NCBI GenBank assembly: GCA_041874755.1
Contig: CP102611.1
Location: forward strand, 1,364,001 to 1,428,000
From: Chitinibacter sp. SCUT-21
Lineage (GTDB): Bacteria > Pseudomonadota > Gammaproteobacteria > Burkholderiales > Chitinibacteraceae
DNA length: 64,000 nucleotides
Reading direction: 5' to 3'
In this document: in pieces, positions 45,583 to 55,983 of the stretch
Position numbering within the stretch: position 1 is the stretch's first letter
Layout: each line of letters begins with the position of its first letter
Translations under genes and position numbers: made by a program
Notes under the pieces: model-generated
Databases searched by the model: none
Seen by the model: the letters and a program-made list of their open reading frames with translations, nothing else
Told to the model about the DNA's origin: nothing

Positions 45583-46797
45583 TTACAGGCGCTTCATACA
45601 CGTGTCGTAGCGCCATTTCACGCGATTGGCAAACCACTCTGTGGTTAGCTTGCGGGTGATTTTAGGGCTCTTCAGATCAATCTGCGGCATGCTCGCTCGT
45701 GGCCAGCGCTTACCGCCCTTTTCGGCCATGGCGTACACTTTTTGATACAACTCGGTTTGGGCAAAACCCACCAGTTTTTCTTGCTTTAAATCACGCAAGA
45801 TTTCATCACGACTCATGCCCAGTTGACCTGCAATGCTATGCAATGCCGTTTGCACGCTACTAGTTCCGCTTGGTACACCATTGCTGTAGCTAAGCAAATC
45901 ACCATCTTCGACCAATTGGCGGCCAGTTAAACTGGAAACCACCTGCTGAAAAGCCGCGTTCCGGCTGGCATAACGGCCGGCGTTATAATCGGCAAAGCGA
46001 TACACCATATCAGTATAGGGTGCGGGGTATTGCAGCAAAATAGCTGTACCGAAATACACCCCACCACGGCGTGTAAAGACTTCGCTACGAATGCTTTTCT
46101 CGATCGGATACGGATAAGGCCATACTTTGGCGTGCTGCTGGGCAAACTCAACGCTCACCTGCATTGGGCCACCGGTGCGAATCGGGTTTTTCATATTCAG
46201 CGGCAAATTCAGCTTCTTCGCTTCTGCCGACAAATCTTCGAATAAATCATTCATCTCGCGTTCGGTACGCAAGCTATCAATGCGCGCTTTATAGCTTTTG
46301 CCCGTTGGTGACGGCTTTAATAGTGCTGTTTGCACCGCAATGAGCGGGATGTGATATTTATCGGCACGCTCTTCGATCGCATTCCAGACAATTTTTGGCA
46401 GACCGGGTACGACTGGATCGCCCTGCCAAGTCGATTCTTGCTCAATCGTTGCGGCCAGTGCGCAAAAATTTTCCGGCGTGTACGCCAGTTTCAAGGCGGT
46501 AAACGCATCGAGCATATCTTCCGTCCAGCCTTTGCGATCGGGCATTTTGGCGGGAAGCAATTGATTTAACAGCGCACGACCTTGTGCCTCGCTCAGTTGC
46601 GGCTTGGGCGTTGGTTTAATGGTTGGAATGGGGCTAATGCTCGGCTGTACGCTGGACAACGGCAGCGGCGTGCTTATCGCGGCGGGTGTTGCAGTCGCGG
46701 TGGGGAGCACTTCGGGCGTCATGATGGGGGCAACAGGTTGCTGAGTCGCACACGCACTCAACAGGATAAACGGCGCTAAAACTAAAATCCGACGCAT
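45583..46797 (-). CDS. DUF1615-family lipoprotein
   Basis: Predicted lipoprotein of 404 residues. The signal MRRILVLAPFILLSACA has a lipobox LLSAC. A Pro/Thr-rich spacer (about 25-75) leads to a conserved domain whose blocks ATIEQESTWQGDP, GGPMQVSVEFA and FADYNAGRYASRNAAFQ recall lysozyme-like lytic transglycosylases (catalytic-type Glu in the first block). DUF1615 has no established function; a peptidoglycan-acting role is inference. ATG 46797 is preferred over GTG 46812 because of the signal peptide. Confidence 0.8.
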   Translation of the reverse strand: MRRILVLAPFILLSACATQQPVAPIMTPEVLPTATATPAAISTPLPLSSVQPSISPIPTIKPTPKPQLSEAQGRALLNQLLPAKMPDRKGWTEDMLDAFTALKLAYTPENFCALAATIEQESTWQGDPVVPGLPKIVWNAIEERADKYHIPLIAVQTALLKPSPTGKSYKARIDSLRTEREMNDLFEDLSAEAKKLNLPLNMKNPIRTGGPMQVSVEFAQQHAKVWPYPYPIEKSIRSEVFTRRGGVYFGTAILLQYPAPYTDMVYRFADYNAGRYASRNAAFQQVVSSLTGRQLVEDGDLLSYSNGVPSGTSSVQTALHSIAGQLGMSRDEILRDLKQEKLVGFAQTELYQKVYAMAEKGGKRWPRASMPQIDLKSPKITRKLTTEWFANRVKWRYDTCMKRL

Positions 46798-46989
46798 TGT
46801 AAATTGATCCACTTGCAGAAGGTGGCAAGCTTAAAGACAAGCACTACACTGAATCAAGCATAAATACAAATGGTTACGCTGCAAAACCGATAAAAAGTGG
46901 CGCAATTTTTGGCTAAAACCTGTATAGTTCGCCCTTATTTAAAAAAATGACGCTCAAACAGATCGGCGTCAGCCTTACTGGAATAAAGC

Positions 46990-47253
46990 ATGTCAAAAGA
47001 AGACGTAGTTGAAATGGAAGGTGTTGTGGCCGAGGTTTTCCCGGACACTCGCTTTCGCGTAACTCTGACCAATGGCATCGAAATCACTGCCTACGCTTCG
47101 GGCAAGATTCGCCAAAACCATATTCGTATTATTGCCGGTGACCGTGTTACCGTTGAAATGTCGCCGTACGACTTGACCAAAGGTCGCGTCACTTTCCGTC
47201 ACAAAGACGAGCGCGGTGGCCCTCCAGCCGGTGGCAACTTCCGCCGTAAATAA
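46990..47253 (+). CDS. infA: Translation initiation factor IF-1, long form
   Basis: S1-fold factor of 87 residues that binds the ribosomal A site during initiation. The core [19 protein letters not shown], ending RHKDER, is typical IF-1, but the usual protein is 72 residues; this one has a C-terminal extension rich in Gly/Pro/Arg ([12 protein letters not shown]). It stands alone instead of within a ribosomal-protein operon, so it may be a second paralogue. A TATAGT at 46921-46926 could be its -10 box, but the -35 is poor. Confidence 0.92.
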   Translation: MSKEDVVEMEGVVAEVFPDTRFRVTLTNGIEITAYASGKIRQNHIRIIAGDRVTVEMSPYDLTKGRVTFRHKDERGGPPAGGNFRRK

Positions 47254-47322
47254 TACGTAGGGACGTATGGCCCTGTAATTCAATTCAAAATTGACCTACA
47301 GACGCATACCCCAGAATGAAAG

Positions 47323-47346
47323 ACCGGGCTTAGGCTCGGTTTTTTA
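47323..47346 (+). terminator. Intrinsic terminator of infA
   Basis: ACCGGGC, loop TTAG, GCTCGGT, then TTTTT. One G-T pair is in the stem. Confidence 0.85.
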
Positions 47347-47369
47347 TTGCCTAGCGCAAATTAATGCAC

Positions 47370-47402
47370 AAAAAAAAGCCCAGCATGCGCTGGGCTTTTT
47401 TT
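47370..47402. terminator. Terminator of ABC-F gene (bidirectional)
   Basis: A-run, GCCCAGC (47378-47384), ATGC loop, GCTGGGC (47389-47395), T-run. It ends the minus-strand ABC-F gene 17 bases past its stop and could back up infA termination. Confidence 0.92.
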
Positions 47403-47418
47403 ATTAAACAAGCAAGAC

Positions 47419-49023
47419 TTATTCTAAGCCACGGCTTTCCAGATATTCTTCGTAGCCGCCCAAGAAGTGCGTATACGTACCATCGCCGTTCAATTCCAAA
47501 ATCTGCGTCGCCAATGACGAAACAAATTGACGGTCGTGCGAAACGAAAATCAGCGTGCCTTTGTACAACTCCAGCGCCATATTCAACGATTCGATCGACT
47601 CCATGTCCATGTGGTTAGTTGGCTCGTCCATCACCAAGACATTCGGGCGCTCTAAAATCAGCTTGCCGTACAACATGCGGCCCTTTTCACCACCCGACAG
47701 CACTTTCACTGATTTTTTCACATCATCGCCGCCGAATAGCAAACGCCCCAGAATACCGCGAATCACTTGGTCGTCGTCGCCTGGTTGACCCCACTGCTTC
47801 ATCCAGTCAAACAGCGTGATGTCTTCGGCGAAATCTTCTTCGTGGTCCTGCGCGAAATAACCTGGCTCCGCTTTCTCAGCCCATTTCACAGAACCCGCAT
47901 CGGGCGCCAACACCCCTACCAGCATTTTCATCAGCGTAGACTTACCCACGCCGTTACCACCAATCACCGCGAGCTTCTGGCCGGCCTCAAAAATGAAGTC
48001 CAAATCCTGAATCAGTGGCTTATCGAATGATTTCGACAGGCGAGTCAATTCAAAAGCCTGACGATGGAGCTTTTGTTTGTCGTCCATATCAAAGCGGATA
48101 TATGGGTTTTGACGTGAAGATGGCTTCACTTCAACCATGCCTTCTTTAATCTTATCAGCCAGTTTCAAGCGGCTAGTGGCTTGGCGGCTTTTTGATTTAT
48201 TCGCGGCAAAACGTTGCGCAAAGGCTTGCAACTCGGCCACACGCTCTTTGGCCTTGCTATTGTCAGTCAAGGCGCGTTCACGCGCTTGCGTTGAAGCCAG
48301 CATGTAGTCGTCGTAATTGCCAGGATAAATCTGGATATTGCCGTAATCCACGTCGGCGATATGCGTACACACTTGATTCAAGAAGTGACGATCGTGGGAA
48401 ATGATAATCATCGTTGAATTGCGTTCATTCAACGTGTGTTCCAACCAGCGAATCGTATTAATGTCCAAGTTATTGGTCGGCTCGTCGAGCAGCAGTACGT
48501 CCGGGTTTGAAAACAGCGCTTGCGCCAACAATACCCGCAACTTCCAGCCTGGTGCTACATCCGACATCGGGCCATTGTGCTGCTCAATCGGCACACCCGC
48601 GCCCAACAATAAAGCGCCAGCGCGGGCTTCGGCGGTATAACCGTCGTATTCAGCCACCAAGCCTTCGAGCTCAGCCGCGCGCATATAGTCGTCTTCAGTC
48701 GCCTCCAGATTGGCGTAGATTGCATCACGCTCATGGATGGCGGCCCACAATTCAACGTGACCTTGCATCACCACATCGAGCACACGCTGATCTTCATAGG
48801 CGAATTGATCCTGCTTCAATTTACCCAAGCGCACGCCAGGTTCGAGCGATACATTACCGGCACTTGGCTCCAAGTCGCCGCCAAGGATTTTCATAAAGGT
48901 CGATTTACCGCAACCATTGGCGCCAATCAAACCATAGCGATTACCATCGCCAAATTTTACTGAGACTTTTTCGAACAGTGGCTTAGCGCCAAACTGCATC
49001 GTAATGCCATTAGAACTGATCAT
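47419..49023 (-). CDS. ABC-F ribosome-associated ATPase, YbiT-type
   Basis: Soluble protein of 534 residues with two ABC domains and no membrane part. Walker A motifs are GANGCGKST and GGNGVGKST; signatures are [18 protein letters not shown] (the non-canonical YbiT form) and LSGGEKGRM; Walker B motifs are [11 protein letters not shown] and [12 protein letters not shown] charged linker (P-site tRNA-interaction motif) joins the two. ABC-F proteins bind ribosomes at the E site and relieve stalls. It is transcribed alone. Confidence 0.93.
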   Translation of the reverse strand: MISSNGITMQFGAKPLFEKVSVKFGDGNRYGLIGANGCGKSTFMKILGGDLEPSAGNVSLEPGVRLGKLKQDQFAYEDQRVLDVVMQGHVELWAAIHERDAIYANLEATEDDYMRAAELEGLVAEYDGYTAEARAGALLLGAGVPIEQHNGPMSDVAPGWKLRVLLAQALFSNPDVLLLDEPTNNLDINTIRWLEHTLNERNSTMIIISHDRHFLNQVCTHIADVDYGNIQIYPGNYDDYMLASTQARERALTDNSKAKERVAELQAFAQRFAANKSKSRQATSRLKLADKIKEGMVEVKPSSRQNPYIRFDMDDKQKLHRQAFELTRLSKSFDKPLIQDLDFIFEAGQKLAVIGGNGVGKSTLMKMLVGVLAPDAGSVKWAEKAEPGYFAQDHEEDFAEDITLFDWMKQWGQPGDDDQVIRGILGRLLFGGDDVKKSVKVLSGGEKGRMLYGKLILERPNVLVMDEPTNHMDMESIESLNMALELYKGTLIFVSHDRQFVSSLATQILELNGDGTYTHFLGGYEEYLESRGLE

Positions 49024-49126
49024 TATTCGTGTGCCCTATCACTATCAGTGAGGAACAGCCCTATTTGGCGGCCTAAGTACACGCCAAACGGCTGAAAACG
49101 CAGTATTTTATCACAGCCCATGCCGA

Positions 49127-49147
49127 CGGTTTTGTAATTACAAACCG
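49127..49147. promoter_or_regulatory. Palindrome, candidate operator
   Basis: CGGTTTTGTAATTACAAACCG is one base over perfect symmetry around TGTAATTACA (shown trimmed elsewhere). It lies in the divergent spacer between the ABC-F gene and the PilZ-like gene, where an operator would be expected. Confidence 0.4.
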
Positions 49148-49314
49148 GAATGATTCGGGCAAAATGTGGACAACATCACAGAACTGCAACAAAGCCATCA
49201 GCTCTGGCAGGCAAAATGCGTTATTCGCTTGCCGCCAAGGTAAGAATCAGTTTATCGTTGCAGATCAAGAAAATATCTAAACATCATGACGGCATAGAGC
49301 TAGGAATTGACCCC

Positions 49315-50832
49315 ATGTTTGACTTTAAAAGTCTGATCGGCGCGCTATTCGGCAAACGCGAGCAAGAAGGCGTGCATAACTACAAGTCAGCCACGATTAT
49401 GATGCAGGAGTTGCCCGAAAGTGACATTCTGCAAGCCCAGCAAGAAATCGTAAAAGCGCTCAAACAGCTTAATACTAATTCGAAAATCAGCGCCAAAGAA
49501 CGCTTTAAAACCGTCCCTTACCTTGATGAAAAAGCACGTTCTTTGCAAGCCCATCTGATTGATATCTATCAGGGTAAAACCCTCGACGATAGCGCCAGCC
49601 CCAAGCAGGTATTACCCACCTTACTGGCTTTTTGGAATGATATGGGTGACGCATATCGCTTTTGCGTCAAACAAGCCAGCCACAATTTACCGCGCGGTTT
49701 AGAAAAAGATCTGCAAATATTCACACTCCGTGGATTGATGTATTTTGTTGAACAAGCGCGCTGGGCCTATTTACGCTACATGGAAGTAGACAGCCGTACT
49801 TGGCGCAACATTAATCGGCTCTATCTATATGCTGAACAAGAAGGCTTCGCTACAACACCATTACAGCCTTATCCAGAAGCTGAAATTACCGATATTCGTC
49901 GCGAATACATGCTCCTGATGATGCTGTCGTTAGCCCAACCGGAAAAAATGCAACCCGCCCAAATTGAGCTTGTCACGCTTTGGCTCAAACGCTGGGTTAG
50001 TCGCATCGATCTGGAATCACAAATCAAGCCAAATCGTCAGCTATTTGCCATCAACGTAGCAGGTTCAACCCCCCCCAAGCGATTACGTCGTGACATGGTG
50101 GGAGAAAATTGGCGTTATTGGTTTACAGAAACACTGATTTTGCACATCAAAGAAACCATCGAGAAACTCAACCAAGGTGAAGAAGCCTCCCAGCTGGGCT
50201 TGCCTGCAGATTCAGCCCTGCCCGCGAATATTGATTTGATGCAGCACATTATTAATCTTTGGTCGCGCGATACTCCCGCGCCAATGCGCAAATCAGAACG
50301 CCGCGCTACGCAAAAATCAATTAACGTCACTCGTGGCTTAGACGATGTAATCGGCCATTTACGCGGCACGCCCCCCGCGCCCAACGGGATCGATCGCTGG
50401 ACCATCGACAACGAAAGCGCCACAGGTGTTGGCGTGAATTACCACACCGACCGCGAAGATGCGCTGCAGGTGGGTGAAATTGTCGGTATGGACGGTGTAG
50501 GGATGAGTCCAGTTTCGATTGGCATCGTACGCCGCATCACTAAAACTCGTGAAGGCCAAGTCAATGTTGGGATTGAAACCGTGTCACAAACCCCGATTGT
50601 GGTCGAACTCACGCCATTACTCGGCAACCGTAGTTTTTTTGGCGTGTATTCACCAGAAAACACGTCGATCAACCAAAACCGCTTCTTAGTATTGCCACAA
50701 GCTTTTTTCGCCGACAATCGTGAATTTAGACTGGCTGCGCAAGGTAAAACATATCGAATCCGCCTCTCACCCGCAATCGAGCATACAGCGAATGCATCGC
50801 TGGCCAATTTTGCTGTTTTAGAAAAACTTTAA
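49315..50832 (+). CDS. Protein of unknown function with PilZ-like C-terminus
   Basis: Cytoplasmic protein of 505 residues. ATG 49315 gives MFDFKSLIGALFGKR; an upstream GTG-type extension is unsupported. The first 330 residues are helical with no clear domain (LRGLMYFVEQARWAYLRYMEVDSR is one stretch, trimmed of its neighbours). From about 345 to 505 it looks like a PilZ-type beta barrel: an Arg-rich stretch RKSERR, then DNESATGVG matching the D/NxSxxG motif, then strands through VNVGIETV. That would make it a possible cyclic-di-GMP receptor, consistent with the many GGDEF proteins in this genome, but the arginine motif spacing is atypical and binding is unproven. Confidence 0.65.
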   Translation: MFDFKSLIGALFGKREQEGVHNYKSATIMMQELPESDILQAQQEIVKALKQLNTNSKISAKERFKTVPYLDEKARSLQAHLIDIYQGKTLDDSASPKQVLPTLLAFWNDMGDAYRFCVKQASHNLPRGLEKDLQIFTLRGLMYFVEQARWAYLRYMEVDSRTWRNINRLYLYAEQEGFATTPLQPYPEAEITDIRREYMLLMMLSLAQPEKMQPAQIELVTLWLKRWVSRIDLESQIKPNRQLFAINVAGSTPPKRLRRDMVGENWRYWFTETLILHIKETIEKLNQGEEASQLGLPADSALPANIDLMQHIINLWSRDTPAPMRKSERRATQKSINVTRGLDDVIGHLRGTPPAPNGIDRWTIDNESATGVGVNYHTDREDALQVGEIVGMDGVGMSPVSIGIVRRITKTREGQVNVGIETVSQTPIVVELTPLLGNRSFFGVYSPENTSINQNRFLVLPQAFFADNREFRLAAQGKTYRIRLSPAIEHTANASLANFAVLEKL

Positions 50833-50850
50833 AATTTTTTGCAAAAAAGC

Positions 50851-50879
50851 GAGACAAGGTCAAAAAAGCTTGATATTAT
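50851..50879 (+). promoter_or_regulatory. Sigma-70 promoter of tRNA-Ser
   Basis: GAGACA (50851-50856), 17-base spacer, TATTAT (50874-50879), 18 bases before the tRNA 5' end. Confidence 0.65.
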
Positions 50880-50897
50880 GCGCACCTGTTCAAGAAC

Positions 50898-50987
50898 GGA
50901 AGCGTGGCTGAGTGGTTTAAGGCAGCGGTCTTGAAAACCGTCGGGGATGTGAGTCCCCCCAGAGTTCGAATCTCTGCGCTTCCGCCA
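50898..50987 (+). tRNA. tRNA-Ser (TGA), copy 1
   Basis: 90-base tRNA with encoded CCA and long variable arm. Acceptor GGAAGCG/CGCTTCC, anticodon loop CTTGAAA with anticodon TGA, T loop GTTCGAATC. Confidence 0.95.
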
Positions 50988-50995
50988 AGAACACA

Positions 50996-51027
50996 TAAAA
51001 AACCTCAATTGATTTGAGGCTTTTTTA
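50996..51027 (+). terminator. Terminator between tRNA-Ser copies
   Basis: CCTCAA (51003-51008), TTGAT loop, TTGAGG (51014-51019), then CTTTTTT. An A-run precedes. Confidence 0.85.
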
Positions 51028-51044
51028 TTAGACAATTTAAGTAC

Positions 51045-51134
51045 GGAAGCGTGGCTGAGTGGTTTAAGGCAGCGGTCTTGAAAACCGTCGGGGATGTGAG
51101 TCCCCCCAGAGTTCGAATCTCTGCGCTTCCGCCA
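51045..51134 (+). tRNA. tRNA-Ser (TGA), copy 2
   Basis: Identical over its 90 bases to copy 1. The spacer between the copies holds a terminator, so this copy depends on read-through or on a promoter in the short AT-rich stretch after it. Confidence 0.95.
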
Positions 51135-51142
51135 AAAATTCT

Positions 51143-51177
51143 AAAAAATGCCCTGAGCTTGCTCGGGGCATTTTTTA
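51143..51177 (+). terminator. Terminator after tRNA-Ser copy 2
   Basis: ATGCCCTGAG, CTTG loop, CTCGGGGCAT and a T-run. Stem has one mismatch-type step. Confidence 0.88.
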
Positions 51178-51183
51178 TTGCCT

Positions 51184-51234
51184 GGATGTATCGCCCTCAA
51201 GCTCAGTCACCATATCCCGTACAGAGCAATACCC
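51184..51234. repeat. Possible degenerate copy of the 49-bp element
   Basis: The right end GAGCAATACCC (to 51234) matches the element; the left end GGATGTATCGC is two bases longer and diverged, giving 51 bp. It lies between tRNA-Ser and groES and is followed by a run of nine C (51236-51244). Confidence 0.35.
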
Positions 51235-51296
51235 TCCCCCCCCCGAATTCATTTTCCCCAAATACCTAGACTGGTTAATTTTTTCCACCACACCCT

Positions 51297-51326
51297 CTTG
51301 AAAACCACCGCATCCGCCCCTACCAT
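51297..51326 (+). promoter_or_regulatory. groESL promoter (sigma-70, sigma-32-like)
   Basis: TTGAAA (51298-51303), 17-base spacer, TACCAT (51321-51326). The hexamer sits within CTTGAAA, and CCCC directly precedes TACCAT, so a heat-shock sigma could also use it. The CIRCE operator abuts the -10 box. Confidence 0.65.
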
Positions 51327-51353
51327 TTAGCACTCAAGAGCAGCGAGTGCTAA
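51327..51353 (+). promoter_or_regulatory. CIRCE operator for HrcA
   Basis: TTAGCACTC, nine bases, GAGTGCTAA: a perfect match to the CIRCE consensus. HrcA binding here would repress groESL, relieved on heat shock. Confidence 0.97.
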
Positions 51354-51414
51354 AAGCCTCGTTTGCCATATCAAATTCTGAATTAACGAACTTGTACTCA
51401 GGAGTTTTAACACC

Positions 51415-51699
51415 ATGAAAATCCGTCCATTGCATGACCGTGTTGTGATCAAGCGCGTTGAAGCCGAAGAAAAAACTGCATCTGGCATTTTGCTAGCGGG
51501 CAGCGCGGCTGAAAAACCAGACATGGGTGAAGTGATTGCAGTTGGTGCCGGCAAAGTACTGGAAAACGGCTCAGTTCAAGCACTGACTGTCAAAGTCGGC
51601 GACAAAGTCTTGCTCGGCAAATACGCGCAAAGCGTGAAAATCGACGGCGAAGAGCTGGTTGTCGTACGTGAAGAAGAAATCTTCGCAATCGTTGAGTAA
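51415..51699 (+). CDS. groES: Co-chaperonin GroES
   Basis: 10-kDa lid of the GroEL chaperonin, 94 residues. [25 protein letters not shown] with the mobile loop following, and [13 protein letters not shown] with [13 protein letters not shown] at the C-terminal end, are classic. It follows the CIRCE-controlled promoter and ribosome-binding site AGGAG at 51400-51404, and precedes groEL by 61 bases. Confidence 0.98.
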   Translation: MKIRPLHDRVVIKRVEAEEKTASGILLAGSAAEKPDMGEVIAVGAGKVLENGSVQALTVKVGDKVLLGKYAQSVKIDGEELVVVREEEIFAIVE

Positions 51700-51709
51700 T
51701 CCACACTAA

Positions 51710-53398
<1,689 letters not shown>

Positions 53399-53415
53399 TT
53401 TTGCCGCAGCGCAAC

Positions 53416-53451
53416 AAAACGCCACTTGTTATGCAAAGTGGCGTTTTTTTT
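53416..53451 (+). terminator. groESL terminator
   Basis: ACGCCACTT, loop, AAGTGGCGT followed by eight T. Confidence 0.93.
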
Positions 53452-53518
53452 CACTTGAACTCAGTAAGCGCAATCGGTAGAGTGAGACCCCTGTGCCATT
53501 TGTTTGTTTGAGGTTGTT

Positions 53519-54409
53519 TTGAATCCTGCAGTACTTGATCTACTCGGTTCTGATGCAGATTTCTATCCACATCATTTGGAAGAGTCTTACCCGCGCATCT
53601 TGGAGCAGATCATTGCCGTGTGGGGAACAGATCATTTCGAGCGCATTATTTCATCGCTTGCCGTTGACGAGCGCGGTGGCCGGCAGGGTTTTCCGCCAGA
53701 TGTTGCCTCTGAAATTTTCAGCCTTTATCGACTGCATCTAAGTCGTTTTGGTAAGCATGAGCCCGAAGAACAAGCTTGGGATCATGTCAAAGAGCTCGAC
53801 TCCGATTTGAGCTATGGCGAAGTCACGGTTAGCAAAGATGATTATTTTGCCTCTGCCGCCGCTGGCAACACATTACGTGTATTGATGTATTTAAAATCAG
53901 GCATCAATATCGAAACCGCTGATGAATACGGAAAAACCGCGCTCATTTGGGCCGCTACGTTTTCTCACCTGCCCTTGCTGGGGCTCTTACTTTCGCGTGA
54001 AGCGAACACAGAATCTCGCGATTTGGGTGGCTATAGCGCACTACACTGGGCTGCGGCCGATGGTAATTTGCAAGCGATAGACTTATTAATCGAGCATGGT
54101 GCGCAGGTCAATGCCGCAAATAAAGTCGGCGTAACACCACTGATGCAGGCTGCATCACGGGGTAAACATGAAGCGATTCGCCGTCTGCTTGAGGCAGGTG
54201 CTGACATCAATCAAACCGATCAAATAGGTCAAACGGCACTCATTCATGCACTGCAAACCAACCACTACCGCAGTAGCGAGACCTTGTTGTTGCAACACGC
54301 CAAAATCGACGTCGCTGGTAAAGATCAGCAAACTGCACTGAGCCTTGGTTTATCACACAGCAACCCACAAATCCGCCAATTGTTCACCAAACATCGCTTT
54401 GGCCTCTAG
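53519..54409 (+). CDS. Ankyrin-repeat protein
   Basis: Soluble protein of about 296 residues. There is no ATG near the 5' end; TTG 53519 is chosen because GAGG lies 5 bases upstream, with TTG 53504 as an alternative. The first 110 residues are acidic and of no recognised family. From about 125 onward are five ankyrin-type repeats, with YGKTALIWAA, GGYSALHWAAADG, VGVTPLMQAASRG and IGQTALIHAL as the repeat cores. It has no signal peptide and is likely a protein-binding factor. It ends one base from the convergent thioesterase stop. Confidence 0.82.
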   Translation: MNPAVLDLLGSDADFYPHHLEESYPRILEQIIAVWGTDHFERIISSLAVDERGGRQGFPPDVASEIFSLYRLHLSRFGKHEPEEQAWDHVKELDSDLSYGEVTVSKDDYFASAAAGNTLRVLMYLKSGINIETADEYGKTALIWAATFSHLPLLGLLLSREANTESRDLGGYSALHWAAADGNLQAIDLLIEHGAQVNAANKVGVTPLMQAASRGKHEAIRRLLEAGADINQTDQIGQTALIHALQTNHYRSSETLLLQHAKIDVAGKDQQTALSLGLSHSNPQIRQLFTKHRFGL

Positions 54410-54410
54410 G

Positions 54411-54875
54411 CTAAGTCGCTTTACTTTGTGCAAGCCGAATGTCTCGTCGCGCTTCGGCTTCAATCCAGCGCTTGATTTGCTCTTCGTTGGTGGCAATAAG
54501 TGGTTCGATTTCCAGTGGTCGACCCTCTTCGCTCATCGCCACCATCGTGAAATAGCAACTATTGGTGTGACGTTTGGTTTGGCGACGAATATCTTCAGCG
54601 ACTACCCGAATGCCAATCTCCATTGAAGTGCGACCGGTGTAGTTCACGCTCGCCAGAAAATGCACCAATTCACCGACATGAATCGGTTGTTTGAAGGTCA
54701 CTTGATCGACCGACAAGGTCACCGCATAAGCACCGGCATAACGTGAAGCACAGGCATAGGCAACTTGATCGAGTTGTTTGAGTAAAGCACCGCCGTGCAC
54801 TTTGCCTGAAAAGTTAGCCATATCTGGCGTCATTAATACAGTCATCGCCAATTCATGGCGTGGTAAGTCGCTCAT
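54411..54875 (-). CDS. Acyl-CoA thioesterase (hotdog fold)
   Basis: Cytoplasmic enzyme of 154 residues that hydrolyses acyl-CoA. TPDMANFSGKVHGGALLKQLDQVAY carries the hotdog helix and its active-site Asn/Asp region, and GRTSMEIGIRV is a typical strand. It resembles the YciA/BACH type. It has its own start; lipA downstream follows after a spacer containing a terminator. Confidence 0.92.
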   Translation of the reverse strand: MSDLPRHELAMTVLMTPDMANFSGKVHGGALLKQLDQVAYACASRYAGAYAVTLSVDQVTFKQPIHVGELVHFLASVNYTGRTSMEIGIRVVAEDIRRQTKRHTNSCYFTMVAMSEEGRPLEIEPLIATNEEQIKRWIEAEARRDIRLAQSKAT

Positions 54876-54886
54876 ATACCCTCAGC

Positions 54887-54935
54887 TTGTATTGCTTTGA
54901 TTGCTCTATTATTCATAGCTTTAAAAGCAATACCA
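54887..54935. repeat. Possible 49-bp element copy with diverged ends
   Basis: TTGTATTGC (54887-54895) and GCAATACCA (54927-54935) are imperfect inverted repeats spanning exactly 49 bp, between the thioesterase gene start and the lipA terminator. Confidence 0.45.
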
Positions 54936-54936
54936 A

Positions 54937-54962
54937 TAAAAAACGGGGCATAGCCCCGTTTT
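54937..54962 (-). terminator. Terminator of lipoate operon
   Basis: CGGGGC, loop ATA, GCCCCG; the minus strand continues into a T-run (plus-strand A-run 54938-54943). It lies about 25 bases past the lipA stop. Confidence 0.9.
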
Positions 54963-54985
54963 CATTAGCGAGTACAACACTTCGC

Positions 54986-55960
54986 TTATACGCCTGCGTT
55001 ATGTGCCTGCTGATCTGCGTGATAGCTCGAACGCACCATCGCGCCCACCGCCGCGTGTTTAAAGCCCAATTCATAAGCGCGTTTTTCAAACGCTTTGAAT
55101 TGATCTGGATGCACATAGCGCAAGACCGGCAAGTGGCCGTTCGATGGCTGCAGATACTGACCAATTGTGATCATATCAATGTCGTGCGCGCGCATGTCTT
55201 CCATCACTTGGTAGACTTCTTCATCAGTCTCACCCAAGCCAACCATAATGCCGGATTTAGTATTCACGTGCGGATACAGACGTTTGAATTCTTTCAATAA
55301 ATCGAGCGAATGCTGGTAATCCGAACCAGGGCGCGCTTGCTTGTACAGGCGTGGCGCAGTTTCCAGATTGTGGTTCATCACATCCGGCAAGGCTTGTTGG
55401 AAAATATCCAAGGCAATGTCCATCCGGCCACGGAAATCGGGTACCAAAACTTCGATTTGCGTATTTGGGCTGAGTTCGCGCGTTTTCTGAATACATTCCA
55501 CAAAGTGCGCCGCGCCGCCGTCGCGCAAATCATCGCGATCGACCGAGGTAATTACCACGTATTTCAATTTCAACGCGGCGATGGTCTCACCCAAATGGCG
55601 TGGCTCGTTTTCATCGAGTGGATTGGGGCGACCATGGCCCACATCACAGAACGGGCAACGACGCGTACAGATGTCGCCCATGATCATGAAGGTCGCCGTG
55701 CCTTTACCAAAGCATTCGCCAATATTCGGGCAAGAGGCTTCCTCACACACAGTGTGCAGTTTTTGCTCGCGCAAAATCTCTTTGATTTCGTAGAAACGGC
55801 TATTGTGGCTCGCCGCTTGCACACGAATCCATTCTGGCTTTTTCAGCTTGGTTTCGAGCTGAACAATTTTGATGGGAATACGTGCAGTTTTGGCTTCGCC
55901 TTTGAGCTTAACGCCGACTTCTTTGCTTGGCTTAGCCGCAGTTTTGATTTCTTCAGTCAT
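54986..55960 (-). CDS. lipA: Lipoyl synthase
   Basis: Radical-SAM enzyme of 324 residues that inserts two sulfurs into protein-bound octanoyl groups. The auxiliary cluster cysteines are in [12 protein letters not shown] (72, 77, 83) and the radical-SAM cluster in CTRRCPFC (98, 102, 105). The C-terminal serine ligand is in MVRSSYHA. It is the last gene of the dat-DUF493-lipB-lipA operon, 23 bases after lipB. Confidence 0.97.
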   Translation of the reverse strand: MTEEIKTAAKPSKEVGVKLKGEAKTARIPIKIVQLETKLKKPEWIRVQAASHNSRFYEIKEILREQKLHTVCEEASCPNIGECFGKGTATFMIMGDICTRRCPFCDVGHGRPNPLDENEPRHLGETIAALKLKYVVITSVDRDDLRDGGAAHFVECIQKTRELSPNTQIEVLVPDFRGRMDIALDIFQQALPDVMNHNLETAPRLYKQARPGSDYQHSLDLLKEFKRLYPHVNTKSGIMVGLGETDEEVYQVMEDMRAHDIDMITIGQYLQPSNGHLPVLRYVHPDQFKAFEKRAYELGFKHAAVGAMVRSSYHADQQAHNAGV

Positions 55961-55983
55961 TTTCTTCCCAATAACCGCAGCTT

